From: Pyxidicoccus caerfyrddinensis
GTDB lineage: Bacteria; Myxococcota; Myxococcia; Myxococcales; Myxococcaceae
Length of the DNA: 64,000 bases
Assembly (NCBI RefSeq): GCF_010894405.1
Contig: NZ_JAAIYA010000006.1
Span: 434,001-498,000 of the forward strand
Direction: 5' to 3'
The position numbers and the translations under genes are program-made. The notes beneath the pieces were generated by a model, which searched no databases, was not told the DNA's origin, and was given only the letters and a program-made list of their open reading frames with translations. Shown here one piece after another: positions 17,321 through 25,799 of the stretch; positions within the stretch are counted from its first letter, which is position 1, and every line of letters begins with the position of its first letter.

Positions 17321-17360
17321 TCATCCCATTGAACGCCTACCGAAAGGGTCAATGGGATGA
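17321..17360 (+). promoter_or_regulatory. Perfect 12-bp inverted repeat over start codon
   Basis: TCATCCCATTGA (17321-17332) pairs exactly with TCAATGGGATGA (17349-17360). The right arm contains the ATG (17357) of the cysteine-rich protein; the 16-base loop contains its likely ribosome site GAAAGGG (17342-17348). It may be an RNA translation switch or a DNA operator. Confidence 0.6.
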
Positions 17361-17662
17361 ACATCAAGACAGGTTCGTCGCTCGTGGTTTCCATCCTCGC
17401 CATCGCGGCGCTGTGGGCCGCGCCAGTGGAAGCCGAGGCCGTGGTGGAGACGCAGGCTCAGGAGGAGACCTGCTTCGAGGCCTGGAGCTCCTGCGCAGCG
17501 GCAGCGAACGCGGAGTCCGATGAATGGGTTCGGGCAAACTATCGGGACTATTGCACATCCTATTTCGGCTACTGCGCCGGATTAACCGGCTGCGGCGATG
17601 GCTTCTGCGACACCTATCAGAACTGGGAGAGCCATCAGTCCTGCCCGGATGACTGCCCGTAG
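17357..17662 (+). CDS. Secreted small cysteine-rich protein
   Basis: 101 residues. Residues 1-26 are a signal peptide (MNIKTGSSLVVSILAIAALWAAPVEA). The mature chain has eight cysteines, enough for four disulfides, and ends with CGDGFCDTY and SCPDDCP, a pattern seen in short cysteine-rich modules of myxobacterial extracellular proteins (CGNGxC...CPxDC). No membrane anchor is visible, so it is likely released or periplasmic. The start codon is buried in a 12-bp inverted repeat, which implies tight control. Function unknown. Confidence 0.75.
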   Translation: MNIKTGSSLVVSILAIAALWAAPVEAEAVVETQAQEETCFEAWSSCAAAANAESDEWVRANYRDYCTSYFGYCAGLTGCGDGFCDTYQNWESHQSCPDDCP

Positions 17663-17818
17663 TCCACCCGGGTCGGAGTCGCGGCCTGGTACGCGAGCCG
17701 CAACATCGCCTTCGGCGCGCCGTGAAGCCTCGGAGTGGAGCGGTGCACGTACCACTCCGAGCCCACCTTGACGCGGTCCGGCTCCCCCGAGCGGGGGCAG
17801 GGCAGCTCCCCTGGCGGA

Positions 17819-17980
17819 GGTGGTGCCCCGCGTGAGGACCGCGCCGGGGCGGACCTCCAGCTCGCGGAAGCGCCTGCCCTCGCAGCAGGAGCCGTTGCGC
17901 GAGCCTGGGTCCACCGCGCGTACGCCCTCGCCTCGCACTTCCCGAGGCCGGACGCACTCGTCCCCCGGGCTTGCCACGGC
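17819..17980 (-). pseudogene. FHA-domain remnant
   Basis: The minus strand encodes GVRAVDPGSRNGSCCEGRR followed by ELEVRPGAVL, which matches the core of FHA domains (normally DLGSRNGTxVNGRR ... LxPGDVL). The usual DLGS and NGT residues are altered and no complete protein surrounds it. In myxobacteria such domains often begin NtrC-type activators or other signalling proteins. It is probably the stump of such a gene. Bases 17663-17818 and 17981-18053 hold nothing else I can identify. Confidence 0.4.
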
Positions 17981-18053
17981 GCGCGCCATGCCACGGGACT
18001 CGCCAGGTGCAGCGACCGGGATTGCCCGTATATGGGATAAGGTGGGCTCCGGC

Positions 18054-18262
18054 ATGGCATTGCAATCCGGAGATAGGTTCGGCCGATACGAACTGGTGTC
18101 GTGGCTTGGGCGGGGGGAATGGCGGAGACTTGGCGCGCCCGGCTGGTGGGCGATGCAGGCGTCACCAAGCCCGTGCTCATCAAGAAGGTGCTGCCGGAGT
18201 TCTCCGGCGACGAGGCCTTCATCGCCATGTTCATCAGCGAGGCGCGCATCTCCGCCACGCTG
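18054..18262 (+). pseudogene. Broken Ser/Thr kinase N-terminus
   Basis: From the ATG at 18054 the frame reads MALQSGDRFGRYELVSWLGRG and then breaks. The next frame resumes with GGMAETWRARLVGDAGV and VLIKKVLPEFSGDEAFIAMF up to ISATL near 18262. Adding one G to the G6 run at 18112-18117 joins them into a normal Hanks-type kinase start: Gly-rich loop, then the VAIK-like lysine in VLIKK. The homology stops at about 18262, where transposase sequence begins, so the kinase was also truncated by an insertion. Confidence 0.75.
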
Positions 18263-18271
18263 AGGCCCCTG

Positions 18272-18477
18272 CTGGCGCTGCGGAGGAGCGGAGCAAGCAG
18301 CGCGCTGCGCGGTTGGACTGGGCGACGCTGCTGAAGCGCAGTTTCGACTTCGAGGTCTTCACCTGTCCTGGCTGCGGCGGGCGCCGGAGGGTAGTGGCGG
18401 TGCTGAAAGGCCCCGGCGTCCAGGAGGTGTTGAGGCACCTGGGGTTGCCCCCCGTCCCCTTGCCCCTGGCAATTGCA
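18272..18477 (+). mobile_element. IS91-type transposase C-terminal fragment
   Basis: The frame reads RLDWATLLKRSFDFEVFTCPGCGGRRR and continues VQEVLRHLGLP. Tails of this kind (WA-LL-R-F--D-L-CP-CGG-RR ... LGLP) end IS91-family Y1 transposases common in myxobacteria. Only about 65 residues remain; the catalytic tyrosine domain is absent, so the element is dead. It interrupts the kinase fragment and is followed directly by repeat copy B. Confidence 0.65.
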
Positions 18478-18660
18478 CGAGGCCCGCGCCAAGGGGAGTG
18501 GCTGCACGGAAGGGCAGAGGCCCCCAGACACCTCGGTTTCCGCGGCACCGGCAGGGCCAGAGAGGCCGCCCGACAGGCAAGGAGTGCGCGCGCAGGCAGG
18601 CGGCGGGGGGCAGCGCACGCCCTTGAGGGCCACGGCGCGCCAGCGTCCAAGGGGGCGCAC
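18454..18660. repeat. ~207-bp repeat, copy B
   Basis: Second copy of the repeat at 16667-16872, same orientation. Here it is joined to the transposase tail, suggesting that both copies derive from one element type. The copies bracket the genes at 17013-17662. Bases 18661-18792 hold no gene I can support. Confidence 0.75.
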
Positions 18661-18792
18661 GCCCCCTGTGTCAGGCGTGACGTCGCCTTCGGGCGTCGTC
18701 TACTGGGGCAACAACGGCCTGCCGGCGGGCAGCCTGTCCACGGAAGCGGAGGACTCTCACTTTGATGCTGGCATGGAGAGCTGTACGGCATC

Positions 18793-19583
18793 TCAGTTGT
18801 GCAGGAACTGGCGGGCGCGCGCCCAGAGCCCGGGCTTTCGCATGTCCACCTGGACCACCTGCGCGGAGGCGTCGGTGGGGGACGGCACGTAGCGCACCTG
18901 CAAGCGCTCCTCGGCGGTGCGACCCACCGTGTCGCCATCCGGCAGCGCCTTCCCGCGCTTGAGGACGTAGCCCTGCATGTCGAAAAGGAACTTGATGGCC
19001 TCGCTGCCCTGGGCCTTGTCGGCGAGCACGAGCATGTTCGGCAGTTCGAACTGCTCCATTCCCACGCTCAGGATGCTGAGGCCCTTGCCGTCGCGCACGA
19101 TGCTCAGGCCAATGAGCGCGGGCAAAGGGGGGGGGCCAGGTCGCGCACGGCATCCATGAAGAACGCGGCGGGATGCGCCACGTGGCCCATGCCCCAGTAC
19201 ACCCCGACGGCTCCGGTGGCGTGCGCCACGGCCGCCGTCACCTGGGCGAGCACCAGCGCCTCGGCGGCCGGTGCGCGCCGGGCCTCGTCCCTGAACGTCA
19301 CGATGACGTGCGCAGCGTGCGGCGCGAGCCCGGGCATCGACGCGAAGGACGCGAGGCTCAGGGCCGCTGCCGCCTCGACCTCGCCCGTCGCGATGGGGGC
19401 CGGGACGGGCGCGAGGATGACGTCTCCCGAGCCGTCCTGCAGGCGCAGGCTCGTGATGCCGTCCTCCCGCGTCTCCTCCGGGACGAGCCGCGTGGCTTCG
19501 GAAGACAGCTCGAGGTGGCTGCGAGAGATGGCCTCGCCATCCATGGGCACTGCCATGGAGAGAAGGACGAAGGAGACGCGCAT
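18793..19583 (-). pseudogene. DUF4261 protein split by frameshift at a C9 run
   Basis: The first frame (from ATG 19583) gives MRVSFVLLSMAVPMDGEAIS through VYWGMGHVAHPAAFF and DAVRDLAPP, then goes off frame and stops near 19104. The second frame (18793-19125) continues the same domain with LPALIGLSIVRDG, LSVGMEQFELPNM and ends RARQFLHN. Together they match DUF4261 proteins of about 260 residues. The break lies in nine C on the coding strand (19127-19135): ten C restore the frame. It may be a sequencing error, a phase-variable run or real decay; the rest is undamaged, so it looks recent. Function of DUF4261 is unknown. Confidence 0.8.
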
Positions 19584-19697
19584 GAGGCGACTCTAATCCC
19601 GGACGGGCTCGGCTGACGCGAGCGACGTGGCTGAGCTTGATGGGGATTCGAGGCCGTGACTGGCGCCAAGGCGCCCCTGGTGTGGCGCAGCGGCGCC

Positions 19698-20783
19698 TCA
19701 GCCCTCCAGGTCTTCCGGCGTCAGTCCCGCGGCCTCGAGGTCGAGTTGCTCCAACGGGATGCGCTGGATGTGCGTCCGGGGGGCGTCGACCTTGTCCTTG
19801 TACTTGTCCGAGCCGCTCTCGTACGTCACCCAGACCTCACCATCGATGATGTTCAGGCCCTGCGCGTATGGGTCAATCAAATCGTTGCTGATGTCGTGCC
19901 GGTCGTCGATGTCCGCCGTGAAGGTCTTCTCGTCGAACGGCTGGTACACCAGCTCGTGCTTGCCGGTGGTGAACAGCAACGCGCCATCGACGACCGCAAT
20001 CCCCTGCGCCTGGTCGGGCGCGCGGATGGGCCCCTCGGGGTTGGGCAACAGCCCGCCCGTGGTCTCGTCGAGTTTGTAGCGCCACACCGCGCCAGCCTTG
20101 CCGTCGCCGTCTTCGCTGTACCCACCCACGTACGCGTAGCCGTCCTTCACGGTCATGTAGCTGCCGTTCGAAATCAGTCCGGTGTCCGGGTCCGCGGGGT
20201 CGACCGTGTCACCGGGCACGGGCATCACCTGCGATGGCTCGGCGCGAGTCCCTTCCCTGGCGGCCCGCTCGAGCTCCTCGCGGGAATAGACATACACTGC
20301 GTCCGTGTCGGAGACGTAGACATGGTCCCCGTCCGTCGAAACGCCTCCGCCATGTGAAGGCGGCGGGAACTCGCCCTTCCCACCCAGCTTCACCTGGGTC
20401 GTCTCCTCACCGGTCTTCTTGTTCTGGATGGAGAGCAACACGTCGGACTTGCCGTCGCATGACTCGTCGTTCTCCTTGTAGTACGTCGTGAGCACTTCGC
20501 CGCGCCCGGCGTCATAGCCCTGGCCCTGCGGAGTCCATCCGTCGTCGAGGTGCACCAGTTCGGGGCCGATGGGAGGAATCAGGCGCTCGAGGAAGGGCGG
20601 AAGGATGGAGGACGCCTTCGCGCTGCCGTCGAGGCTCACCGGGGCCGCCTGGGCCGTGTCGAAGCCGTCCTGGAAGCGCGAGGCCGGCGCGGGCGGGGCC
20701 GGCGGCGGCGCGGCAGGCGCCGCTGGCTGGGGGGATGTCGTCGAAACGGTGGGGACGAGCCGGCGAATGAGTGAGCTGATCAT
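19698..20783 (-). CDS. Predicted beta-propeller-like protein, unknown function
   Basis: 361 residues from the ATG at 20783, which has AGAGG 6 bases upstream; the frame is open further but without a ribosome site. Residues 15-35 are Pro/Ala-rich. From residue 75 on there are repeated beta units (VLLSIQNKKTG, GDHVYVSDTDAVYVYS, GYAYVGGYSEDGDGKAGAVW, GIAVVDGALLFTTG, GLNIIDGEVWVTYESG), as in propeller proteins that track a path of strands. There is no clear signal peptide. Several Asp/Gly-rich loops could bind calcium. No family name or role can be assigned. Confidence 0.75.
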   Translation of the reverse strand: MISSLIRRLVPTVSTTSPQPAAPAAPPPAPPAPASRFQDGFDTAQAAPVSLDGSAKASSILPPFLERLIPPIGPELVHLDDGWTPQGQGYDAGRGEVLTTYYKENDESCDGKSDVLLSIQNKKTGEETTQVKLGGKGEFPPPSHGGGVSTDGDHVYVSDTDAVYVYSREELERAAREGTRAEPSQVMPVPGDTVDPADPDTGLISNGSYMTVKDGYAYVGGYSEDGDGKAGAVWRYKLDETTGGLLPNPEGPIRAPDQAQGIAVVDGALLFTTGKHELVYQPFDEKTFTADIDDRHDISNDLIDPYAQGLNIIDGEVWVTYESGSDKYKDKVDAPRTHIQRIPLEQLDLEAAGLTPEDLEG

Positions 20784-21255
20784 GGGAACCTCTTCGAACT
20801 CAGGGGGACATCTCCGCAGCGTACTCCTGGGTACGCCCATCGCCCCGAACGGGTTACAGCGTGGGATGCATCGTCGAAGCGTGCCTCCGGGCTGGACTCC
20901 TGGAGGTCTCCCGCTCATCCATGGCGGCCCATCGGCGCGTAGGGGGTCGTGTCCTTTTCGGGTTATCGGAAATCCGTCCGGAAAGTTTCCTCCCGTGGAA
21001 GAACGACCCCGCGGCCTGGGGATGAAGCCGGGGCAATGACAGAGTCGAATCGGGTCAGGCTGACGTGACTCGCAAGGCCCGCCCGGGCGTCGGCGTGACA
21101 CACCTGCGCTACCCGGTACGCAATGCGTAGTCGGCCCCTGGCGGAGCTGGGCGCGGCGCGCTCCGGCTTTCTACTGGCGGCAACCTCCCGCTCAATATGT
21201 CTGCGTTACTCGTGCGGTGTCTCAGCGCACGCCTGCCGCGTCGTGCATTCTCCGA
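20784..21255. other. Intergenic region with a small inverted repeat
   Basis: 470 bases without a gene. The one structure seen is GCGTAC (20819-20824), 6 bases, GTACGC (20831-20836), a perfect inverted repeat about 36 bases before the propeller-like gene, a possible operator. The remainder shows nothing I can name. Confidence 0.4.
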
Positions 21256-23307
21256 CTACGAGTCACTCCCTGGGTCCAACAGGTAGCTCACCCGCACCAG
21301 GAACTCTCGGGAGAACACGGGCAGCGGCGCATGGCCGCCGTTGTACGGCTGGGCGAGGCGGAAGTTCGTGCCCATCAAGTTGTAGATGCCCGCGCCCAAT
21401 TCCAGCCCTGGCGTGCCCACGTTCTCCGCGCTGACGAAGAGGTTGAGGAGCAATTGCGTGGGCAATGCCTCCACCGCCGAGTCCCCCGCCTCGTCCGGCG
21501 CATCCACCGCGTAGCGCTTGCCAACGACGACCGCGGTGGGGCTGACGGTGAGCCACGGCAGCACCTTCACGTTGCCGGCGATGGAGGCCTTGTGCGTGGG
21601 CATCGCGGTGAAGGCATTGGAGTGCCCGGGCACCTGGTAGTCCTCCACGTCGTTGCGTCCGGACGGCGTGTAGAACGAGTAGTTCAGCGCGACCCGGCCC
21701 CAGCCCGCGCGCAGGTGGTAGTCCAGCTCGAGGCCCCGGCTGCCCAGGCGTCCGAGGTTGCGGTACGCCTCCGTGTTCGACACCGCGTCGTACGAGTAGA
21801 TGATGGGGTCCGTCACGCCCATGTCGAAGACGTTGGCGCTCACCGTCTGTCCTTCACCGAGCCGCAGCGTGCCCTCCAGCTCGAACACGGTGGTGCGCTC
21901 CGGCCGGACGTCGTCGCCCAGGCTGATGTTCTCGATGCCCGGCGCGCGGAACGCGCGGCTGAAGAGCGCCTTGGCGCTGAACGGCCCGAAGGCGCGCAGC
22001 AACACCAGTCGCGGCACGAACGAGCCGCCGAAGGCGCTGTGGTTTTCGTAGCGCGCGCCGGCCACCACGGTGGCGATGGGGTTGTCCAGGTAGGCCTCCA
22101 TGAAGCCCGCCAGGTTGAGGTACGAGACGCGCTCGGCGCCCTCCTCACCGAAGGCCGTCTGCAGGCCGACGTCCGCGGGTCCGTTGAGCCGGCCCTCATC
22201 GGACGTCACATCCAGGCCGCCGGTGAGCTGGAGGAAGTCCAGCGCCGCCCAGCGCGCCATGGCCCGGCCGCGCAGCCGGCGCACCTGCTTCTCGTAATAG
22301 AAGGGCGACTCCTGGTTCGAGTCGCGGAAGGGCTCGGACAGGGTGAGGTTGAAGCGCGAGACGAGCTCCAGCCGCTCGCTGGGGCGGAACTTGTCGGTGA
22401 GCTCGGCGTGGAAGGCCTCGAACTGGGTGGGCGCCGGGGCGGAGAGCACCTCGTCGAAGGCGACGATGGTGGACGTGGTGCTTCGCTGGTACAGCACGCT
22501 GAGCTGCAAGTCCTTGTAGCCCACGCCCGCCTGCACCGTCGTCGGGTCCAGCTGGCTCTGCCCGCCCATGCTGGCCGAGTTGCCGAAGTAGTCGCGGAAC
22601 TCGGCGTCGCTGCGCTGGCCCTGGCCCAGTGACGCGGAGGCGAAGACGCTCAGGCCCGGCGCGGACTCGAAGACCTTGCGCCCGGAGACGGTGACGCTGC
22701 GGCGGCCGTTGACGGTCTCCATCTCGCCGTAGGTGCCCGTGAGCTGCAGGTCCGTGCTGCCCTGGATGCCACGGGTGATGACGTTGATGACGGCCAGCTC
22801 CGCGTTGCCGCCGTAGATGACCGAGCCCGGGCCGCGCACCACCTCGATGCGCTCCACCAGTTCAATCGGGAACTCGTGGCCGAGCTGCATCGTCGAGTAG
22901 AGCTGCTCGTTCATCTCCTTGCCGTCGATGACGAGGAGCACCTTGCCCTCGTAGCCCCACAGGCCGCGGAAGCCGGGGCCCACCGAGCCCTGCACGTCGA
23001 CGCCGAAGAAGAAGCCCGGAACCTGGAGCAGCAGGTCCATCAAGTCCCGAGCGCCGGACGCGCGAATCTCCTCCGCGTTCATCGCGGTGACGACGGCGGG
23101 GGACTCCTGCAGCTTCGTGACGGCGAACGAGGCCACCTGACTGTGGACCTCGGGCTCCTCGCCAGTCGGCGCGGCGTCCTCCTCCGGAGGAGTGGACGGC
23201 TCCTGCTCGGCGGACGCGGAGGAGGGCTCCTGGGCGAGGGCAGGGCTGGTGCACAGGAAGAGGGACAGGGCCACGGAACCGACGGGCCTCCAGGGGCGGA
23301 CGCGCAT
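21256..23307 (-). CDS. TonB-dependent outer-membrane receptor
   Basis: 683 residues from the ATG at 23307, with GAGG 6 bases upstream. A signal peptide (MRVRPWRPVGSVALSLFLCTSPALAQ) is followed by a Glu/Pro-rich stretch, then the plug domain: ESPAVVTAMNAEEIRASGARDLMDLLLQVPG and the conserved VERIEVVRGPGSVIYGGNAELAVINVITRG. The remaining about 470 residues are barrel strands. No clear TonB box is visible. The ligand is unknown; the plug resembles vitamin B12/siderophore-type receptors. It is the third gene of a kinase, PEGA protein, receptor series on the same strand (gaps 57 and 95 bases), which suggests a shared transcript. Confidence 0.93.
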   Translation of the reverse strand: MRVRPWRPVGSVALSLFLCTSPALAQEPSSASAEQEPSTPPEEDAAPTGEEPEVHSQVASFAVTKLQESPAVVTAMNAEEIRASGARDLMDLLLQVPGFFFGVDVQGSVGPGFRGLWGYEGKVLLVIDGKEMNEQLYSTMQLGHEFPIELVERIEVVRGPGSVIYGGNAELAVINVITRGIQGSTDLQLTGTYGEMETVNGRRSVTVSGRKVFESAPGLSVFASASLGQGQRSDAEFRDYFGNSASMGGQSQLDPTTVQAGVGYKDLQLSVLYQRSTTSTIVAFDEVLSAPAPTQFEAFHAELTDKFRPSERLELVSRFNLTLSEPFRDSNQESPFYYEKQVRRLRGRAMARWAALDFLQLTGGLDVTSDEGRLNGPADVGLQTAFGEEGAERVSYLNLAGFMEAYLDNPIATVVAGARYENHSAFGGSFVPRLVLLRAFGPFSAKALFSRAFRAPGIENISLGDDVRPERTTVFELEGTLRLGEGQTVSANVFDMGVTDPIIYSYDAVSNTEAYRNLGRLGSRGLELDYHLRAGWGRVALNYSFYTPSGRNDVEDYQVPGHSNAFTAMPTHKASIAGNVKVLPWLTVSPTAVVVGKRYAVDAPDEAGDSAVEALPTQLLLNLFVSAENVGTPGLELGAGIYNLMGTNFRLAQPYNGGHAPLPVFSREFLVRVSYLLDPGSDS

Positions 23308-23402
23308 GGGAACCTCGAACGAAGGTGAGCGCCGGCCCTTCTCGGGGCTGTCGCTCGGGGGTGTGGGGAAGGGACGGGGAGCGCTGCTACTGGCGCGGTG
23401 GC

Positions 23403-24461
23403 TCAGCGAACGCGGACGGCGGTGAGGCGGTCGGGCTCGACTTCGACGGTCAGCTTGCGCTTCACCACGCCGTTGACGCGGACCTCGACGCGGGCAGGCC
23501 CGGCCGGAAGGCCCTGCGCCTTGAGGGGCGGGAAGCCATAGGGACGGTTGTTGATCCACACCTCGCCGTAGAGCGAGGGAGACGTGACGTCGAGGTCTCC
23601 CTTGCCCGTCGCGGCGCGGGCCACCGTGGTGGGCGCGGCGGTGGGCACCGTGGTGGACGCCGGCTGCGCGGCCGCCGCCGCGGGACTCGTGGGCGCCGGC
23701 GCCACCGTCACCTGCTGCGGCGCGGGCGCGGGGCGGGACGGCGGCGGGGCCAGCTCGGCGGTGAGGTCCTTGTTGATGGAGTGGACATCATCCTCGCCCA
23801 ACTCCACCGTCTCCTCCGCCAGCCGGCGCTCTCCCTGTGCGAGCGCCACGCGGTACGTCCCCGCGCGCAGCGGCACGCGCGCGGGCGTGAGGTCCACCGT
23901 CTTCCCATCCACCAGCACCATCAACCCCGGCGGCGTGGACGTCACCAGCAGCAGCCCGTTCCGGGGCTCCTCGGCCGCCGCGACGGGCTCCTCGTGAGGC
24001 TGCGAGCGCGACGCCACCCGGACGGGCCGCGCCTTCGGCTCCTTGCGCGTCGGCGCGGAGGGCTCGCGCACGGCCCGGGTCCCGCGCGTGCGGCTCTGCT
24101 CTCGCGTCCGCAGGTCCGCGGCGATGCGCAGCAGCTCCACCAGGTCGCCCTTGTCGTCCTTGCGCAGCCGCAGCGCCTCGGTGAACTCGGCCACGGCCGT
24201 CTCGTAGTCGCGGTCCTCCAGCGCGGCCAGACCCGCGGCGCGCCGGGCGCGGGCGAGGCCGGAGCTCGAGTCCTCCTCGGGAGCAGGTGCCGGCGCGGGC
24301 GTGACGGAGGCCACCGTCACCGGAGAGGGGGGCTTGGGCGCCTCGACAACGGCGGGCGCAACGGGGCTCGCGGCGCGACGGCTCCGCAGCACGCCGTAGA
24401 CCACGCCATTGGCGGCGACGGTGACCAGCATGATGACTGCAATCCAGGTCGACTGTTTCAT
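23403..24461 (-). CDS. Membrane-anchored PEGA-domain protein
   Basis: 352 residues. One N-terminal membrane segment (TWIAVIMLVTVAANGVVYGVL), a Pro/Ala/Val linker, a short TPR-like helical pair (ALEDRDYETAVAEFTEALRLRKDD), a basic stretch, then a PEGA-type repeat (GLLLVTSTPPGLMVLVDGKTVDLTP near 190), a second Pro-rich linker and a C-terminal PEGA unit (GEVWINNRPYGFPPLKAQGLPAG). PEGA units usually lie outside the cytoplasm. The layout of inner-membrane anchor, Pro-rich arm and C-terminal beta domain beside a TonB-dependent receptor recalls TonB, but the C-terminal fold is PEGA, not TonB, so any link to the receptor is inference. Confidence 0.85.
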   Translation of the reverse strand: MKQSTWIAVIMLVTVAANGVVYGVLRSRRAASPVAPAVVEAPKPPSPVTVASVTPAPAPAPEEDSSSGLARARRAAGLAALEDRDYETAVAEFTEALRLRKDDKGDLVELLRIAADLRTREQSRTRGTRAVREPSAPTRKEPKARPVRVASRSQPHEEPVAAAEEPRNGLLLVTSTPPGLMVLVDGKTVDLTPARVPLRAGTYRVALAQGERRLAEETVELGEDDVHSINKDLTAELAPPPSRPAPAPQQVTVAPAPTSPAAAAAQPASTTVPTAAPTTVARAATGKGDLDVTSPSLYGEVWINNRPYGFPPLKAQGLPAGPARVEVRVNGVVKRKLTVEVEPDRLTAVRVR

Positions 24462-24518
24462 CGGCGTCTCACTGCGGCCCGAGGGAGCGGAGGGAGTGCC
24501 CCGTCAGGCCGCGGCCGC

Positions 24519-25697
24519 TCAGGCGGCGAAGTACCAGAACAGCGCGGTGCCAATCGCGGAGACTCCCGCCGCCACCGCGATGCCCCAGGGAAATCCCGCC
24601 GCGCCCACCTGCGCCGGAGCCGCTCCACTGGGAGTCAGCCCGAGCAGTCCGGTGCTCTCTCCGGCGGGAGGCGCGGGCTTCGCGCTCGGGGAGCCGCTCG
24701 GCGTGCGGGCGGTGGCGGAGCCGAACGCGGGCAGGGCCGTGGGCATCTGCCCCGACGGGTCCGGCGGGCACAGCTTCGTCACCAGCATGGCCAGCTCGCG
24801 CCCGCCCGACGTCCAGTGCTGCGAGGAGCGGAACCGCTCCAGGTCCACGTGCAGCTCGCGCGCGCTCTGGTACCGCGCATCCGGCTCCTTCTGCAGCAGC
24901 TTGAGGAGGATGGCCTCCAGGCCGGGCGGGAAGTCCGGCTTGAATTCCGACGGCGGAGGCACGTGCGCCTGCGATGCGGCGACGATGGTCGCCTCCACGG
25001 TGTCTCGCTTGAACAGGCGCTTCCCGGTGGAGGCCTCGTAGAGGACGATGCCGAGCGAGTACAGGTCGGAGCGGTGGTCCAGCTCCCGGTTCGTAATCTG
25101 CTCCGGCGACATGTACGGGTACTTCCCCTTCACCACGCCGGCCACGGTGCGCTCCATGTTGACGGAGCTCTTCACGATGCCGAAGTCGGCCAGCTTGACG
25201 ATGCCGTCGCGCGACACCAGCACGTTGCCGGGCGTGATGTCCCGGTGCACCAGCTTGAGCGGCGTGCCGTCCGGCAGCGTCTTCGCATGCGCGTACGAGA
25301 GCGCGTCGGAGATGGCCAGCCCCACGTCCACCGCCACCCGCGGCCCCAGCGGGAAGGCGCCCTTCCACGCATGGCGCAGCACCCGGTCCAGGGACTGGCC
25401 CTGAATCCACTCCATGGCCAGGTAGTACTGCCCGTCGATTTTGCCGAAGTCGAAGACCTGGACGATGTTCGGGTGCGTCAGCAGCGCGGCGACCTTCGCC
25501 TCGTCCGCGAACATCCGGCTGAAGGCCTCCAGGTTCGCGTACTCCGGGAGGATGCGCTTGATGACGCACGGCTTGGAGAAGCCGTCCGGCCCGTCGATGG
25601 ACGCCAGCAGCAGGTGCGCCATCCCTCCAGACGCGAGCTGCTGGAGAATCCGGTATTTGCCGAAATAGCTCTCTCCTGTGTCCAACGCGCGCCTCAA
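24519..25697 (-). CDS. Hanks-type Ser/Thr protein kinase with C-terminal membrane anchor
   Basis: 392 residues. The kinase domain (residues 13-285) has LASGGMAHLLLA, lysine 47 in CVIKRIL, HRDITPGNVL with catalytic D153, DFG at 171-173, and YMSPEQITN. All key residues are present. A Pro/Ala/Ser linker leads to one C-terminal helix (FPWGIAVAAGVSAIGTALFWYF), so the kinase faces the cytoplasm with almost nothing outside; sensing may lie in the adjacent PEGA protein. A 20-base palindromic element (25742-25761) precedes it. Confidence 0.95.
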   Translation of the reverse strand: MRRALDTGESYFGKYRILQQLASGGMAHLLLASIDGPDGFSKPCVIKRILPEYANLEAFSRMFADEAKVAALLTHPNIVQVFDFGKIDGQYYLAMEWIQGQSLDRVLRHAWKGAFPLGPRVAVDVGLAISDALSYAHAKTLPDGTPLKLVHRDITPGNVLVSRDGIVKLADFGIVKSSVNMERTVAGVVKGKYPYMSPEQITNRELDHRSDLYSLGIVLYEASTGKRLFKRDTVEATIVAASQAHVPPPSEFKPDFPPGLEAILLKLLQKEPDARYQSARELHVDLERFRSSQHWTSGGRELAMLVTKLCPPDPSGQMPTALPAFGSATARTPSGSPSAKPAPPAGESTGLLGLTPSGAAPAQVGAAGFPWGIAVAAGVSAIGTALFWYFAA

Positions 25698-25741
25698 GCT
25701 TTGCTGGAAAAAGAGGAACGTACTGGAGAGACGGCCTACCC

Positions 25742-25765
25742 CACAAGTTTGCGACCTTGTGTCAA
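25742..25765 (-). promoter_or_regulatory. Inverted repeat and -35-like box before kinase gene
   Basis: CACAAG (25742-25747), 8 bases, CTTGTG (25756-25761) form a perfect inverted repeat. On the minus strand a consensus TTGACA (25765-25760) overlaps its edge, but no good -10 follows at 16-18 bases. Possible operator. Confidence 0.35.
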
Positions 25766-25799
25766 TCAGATTTGAACACCTAGGGTATGGGGCCCGGGC

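Noticed and set aside
23325..25775. Plus-strand open frame of 816 codons
   Set aside because: Antisense to the PEGA and kinase genes, both of which have full domain motifs; composition is Arg/His-rich noise.
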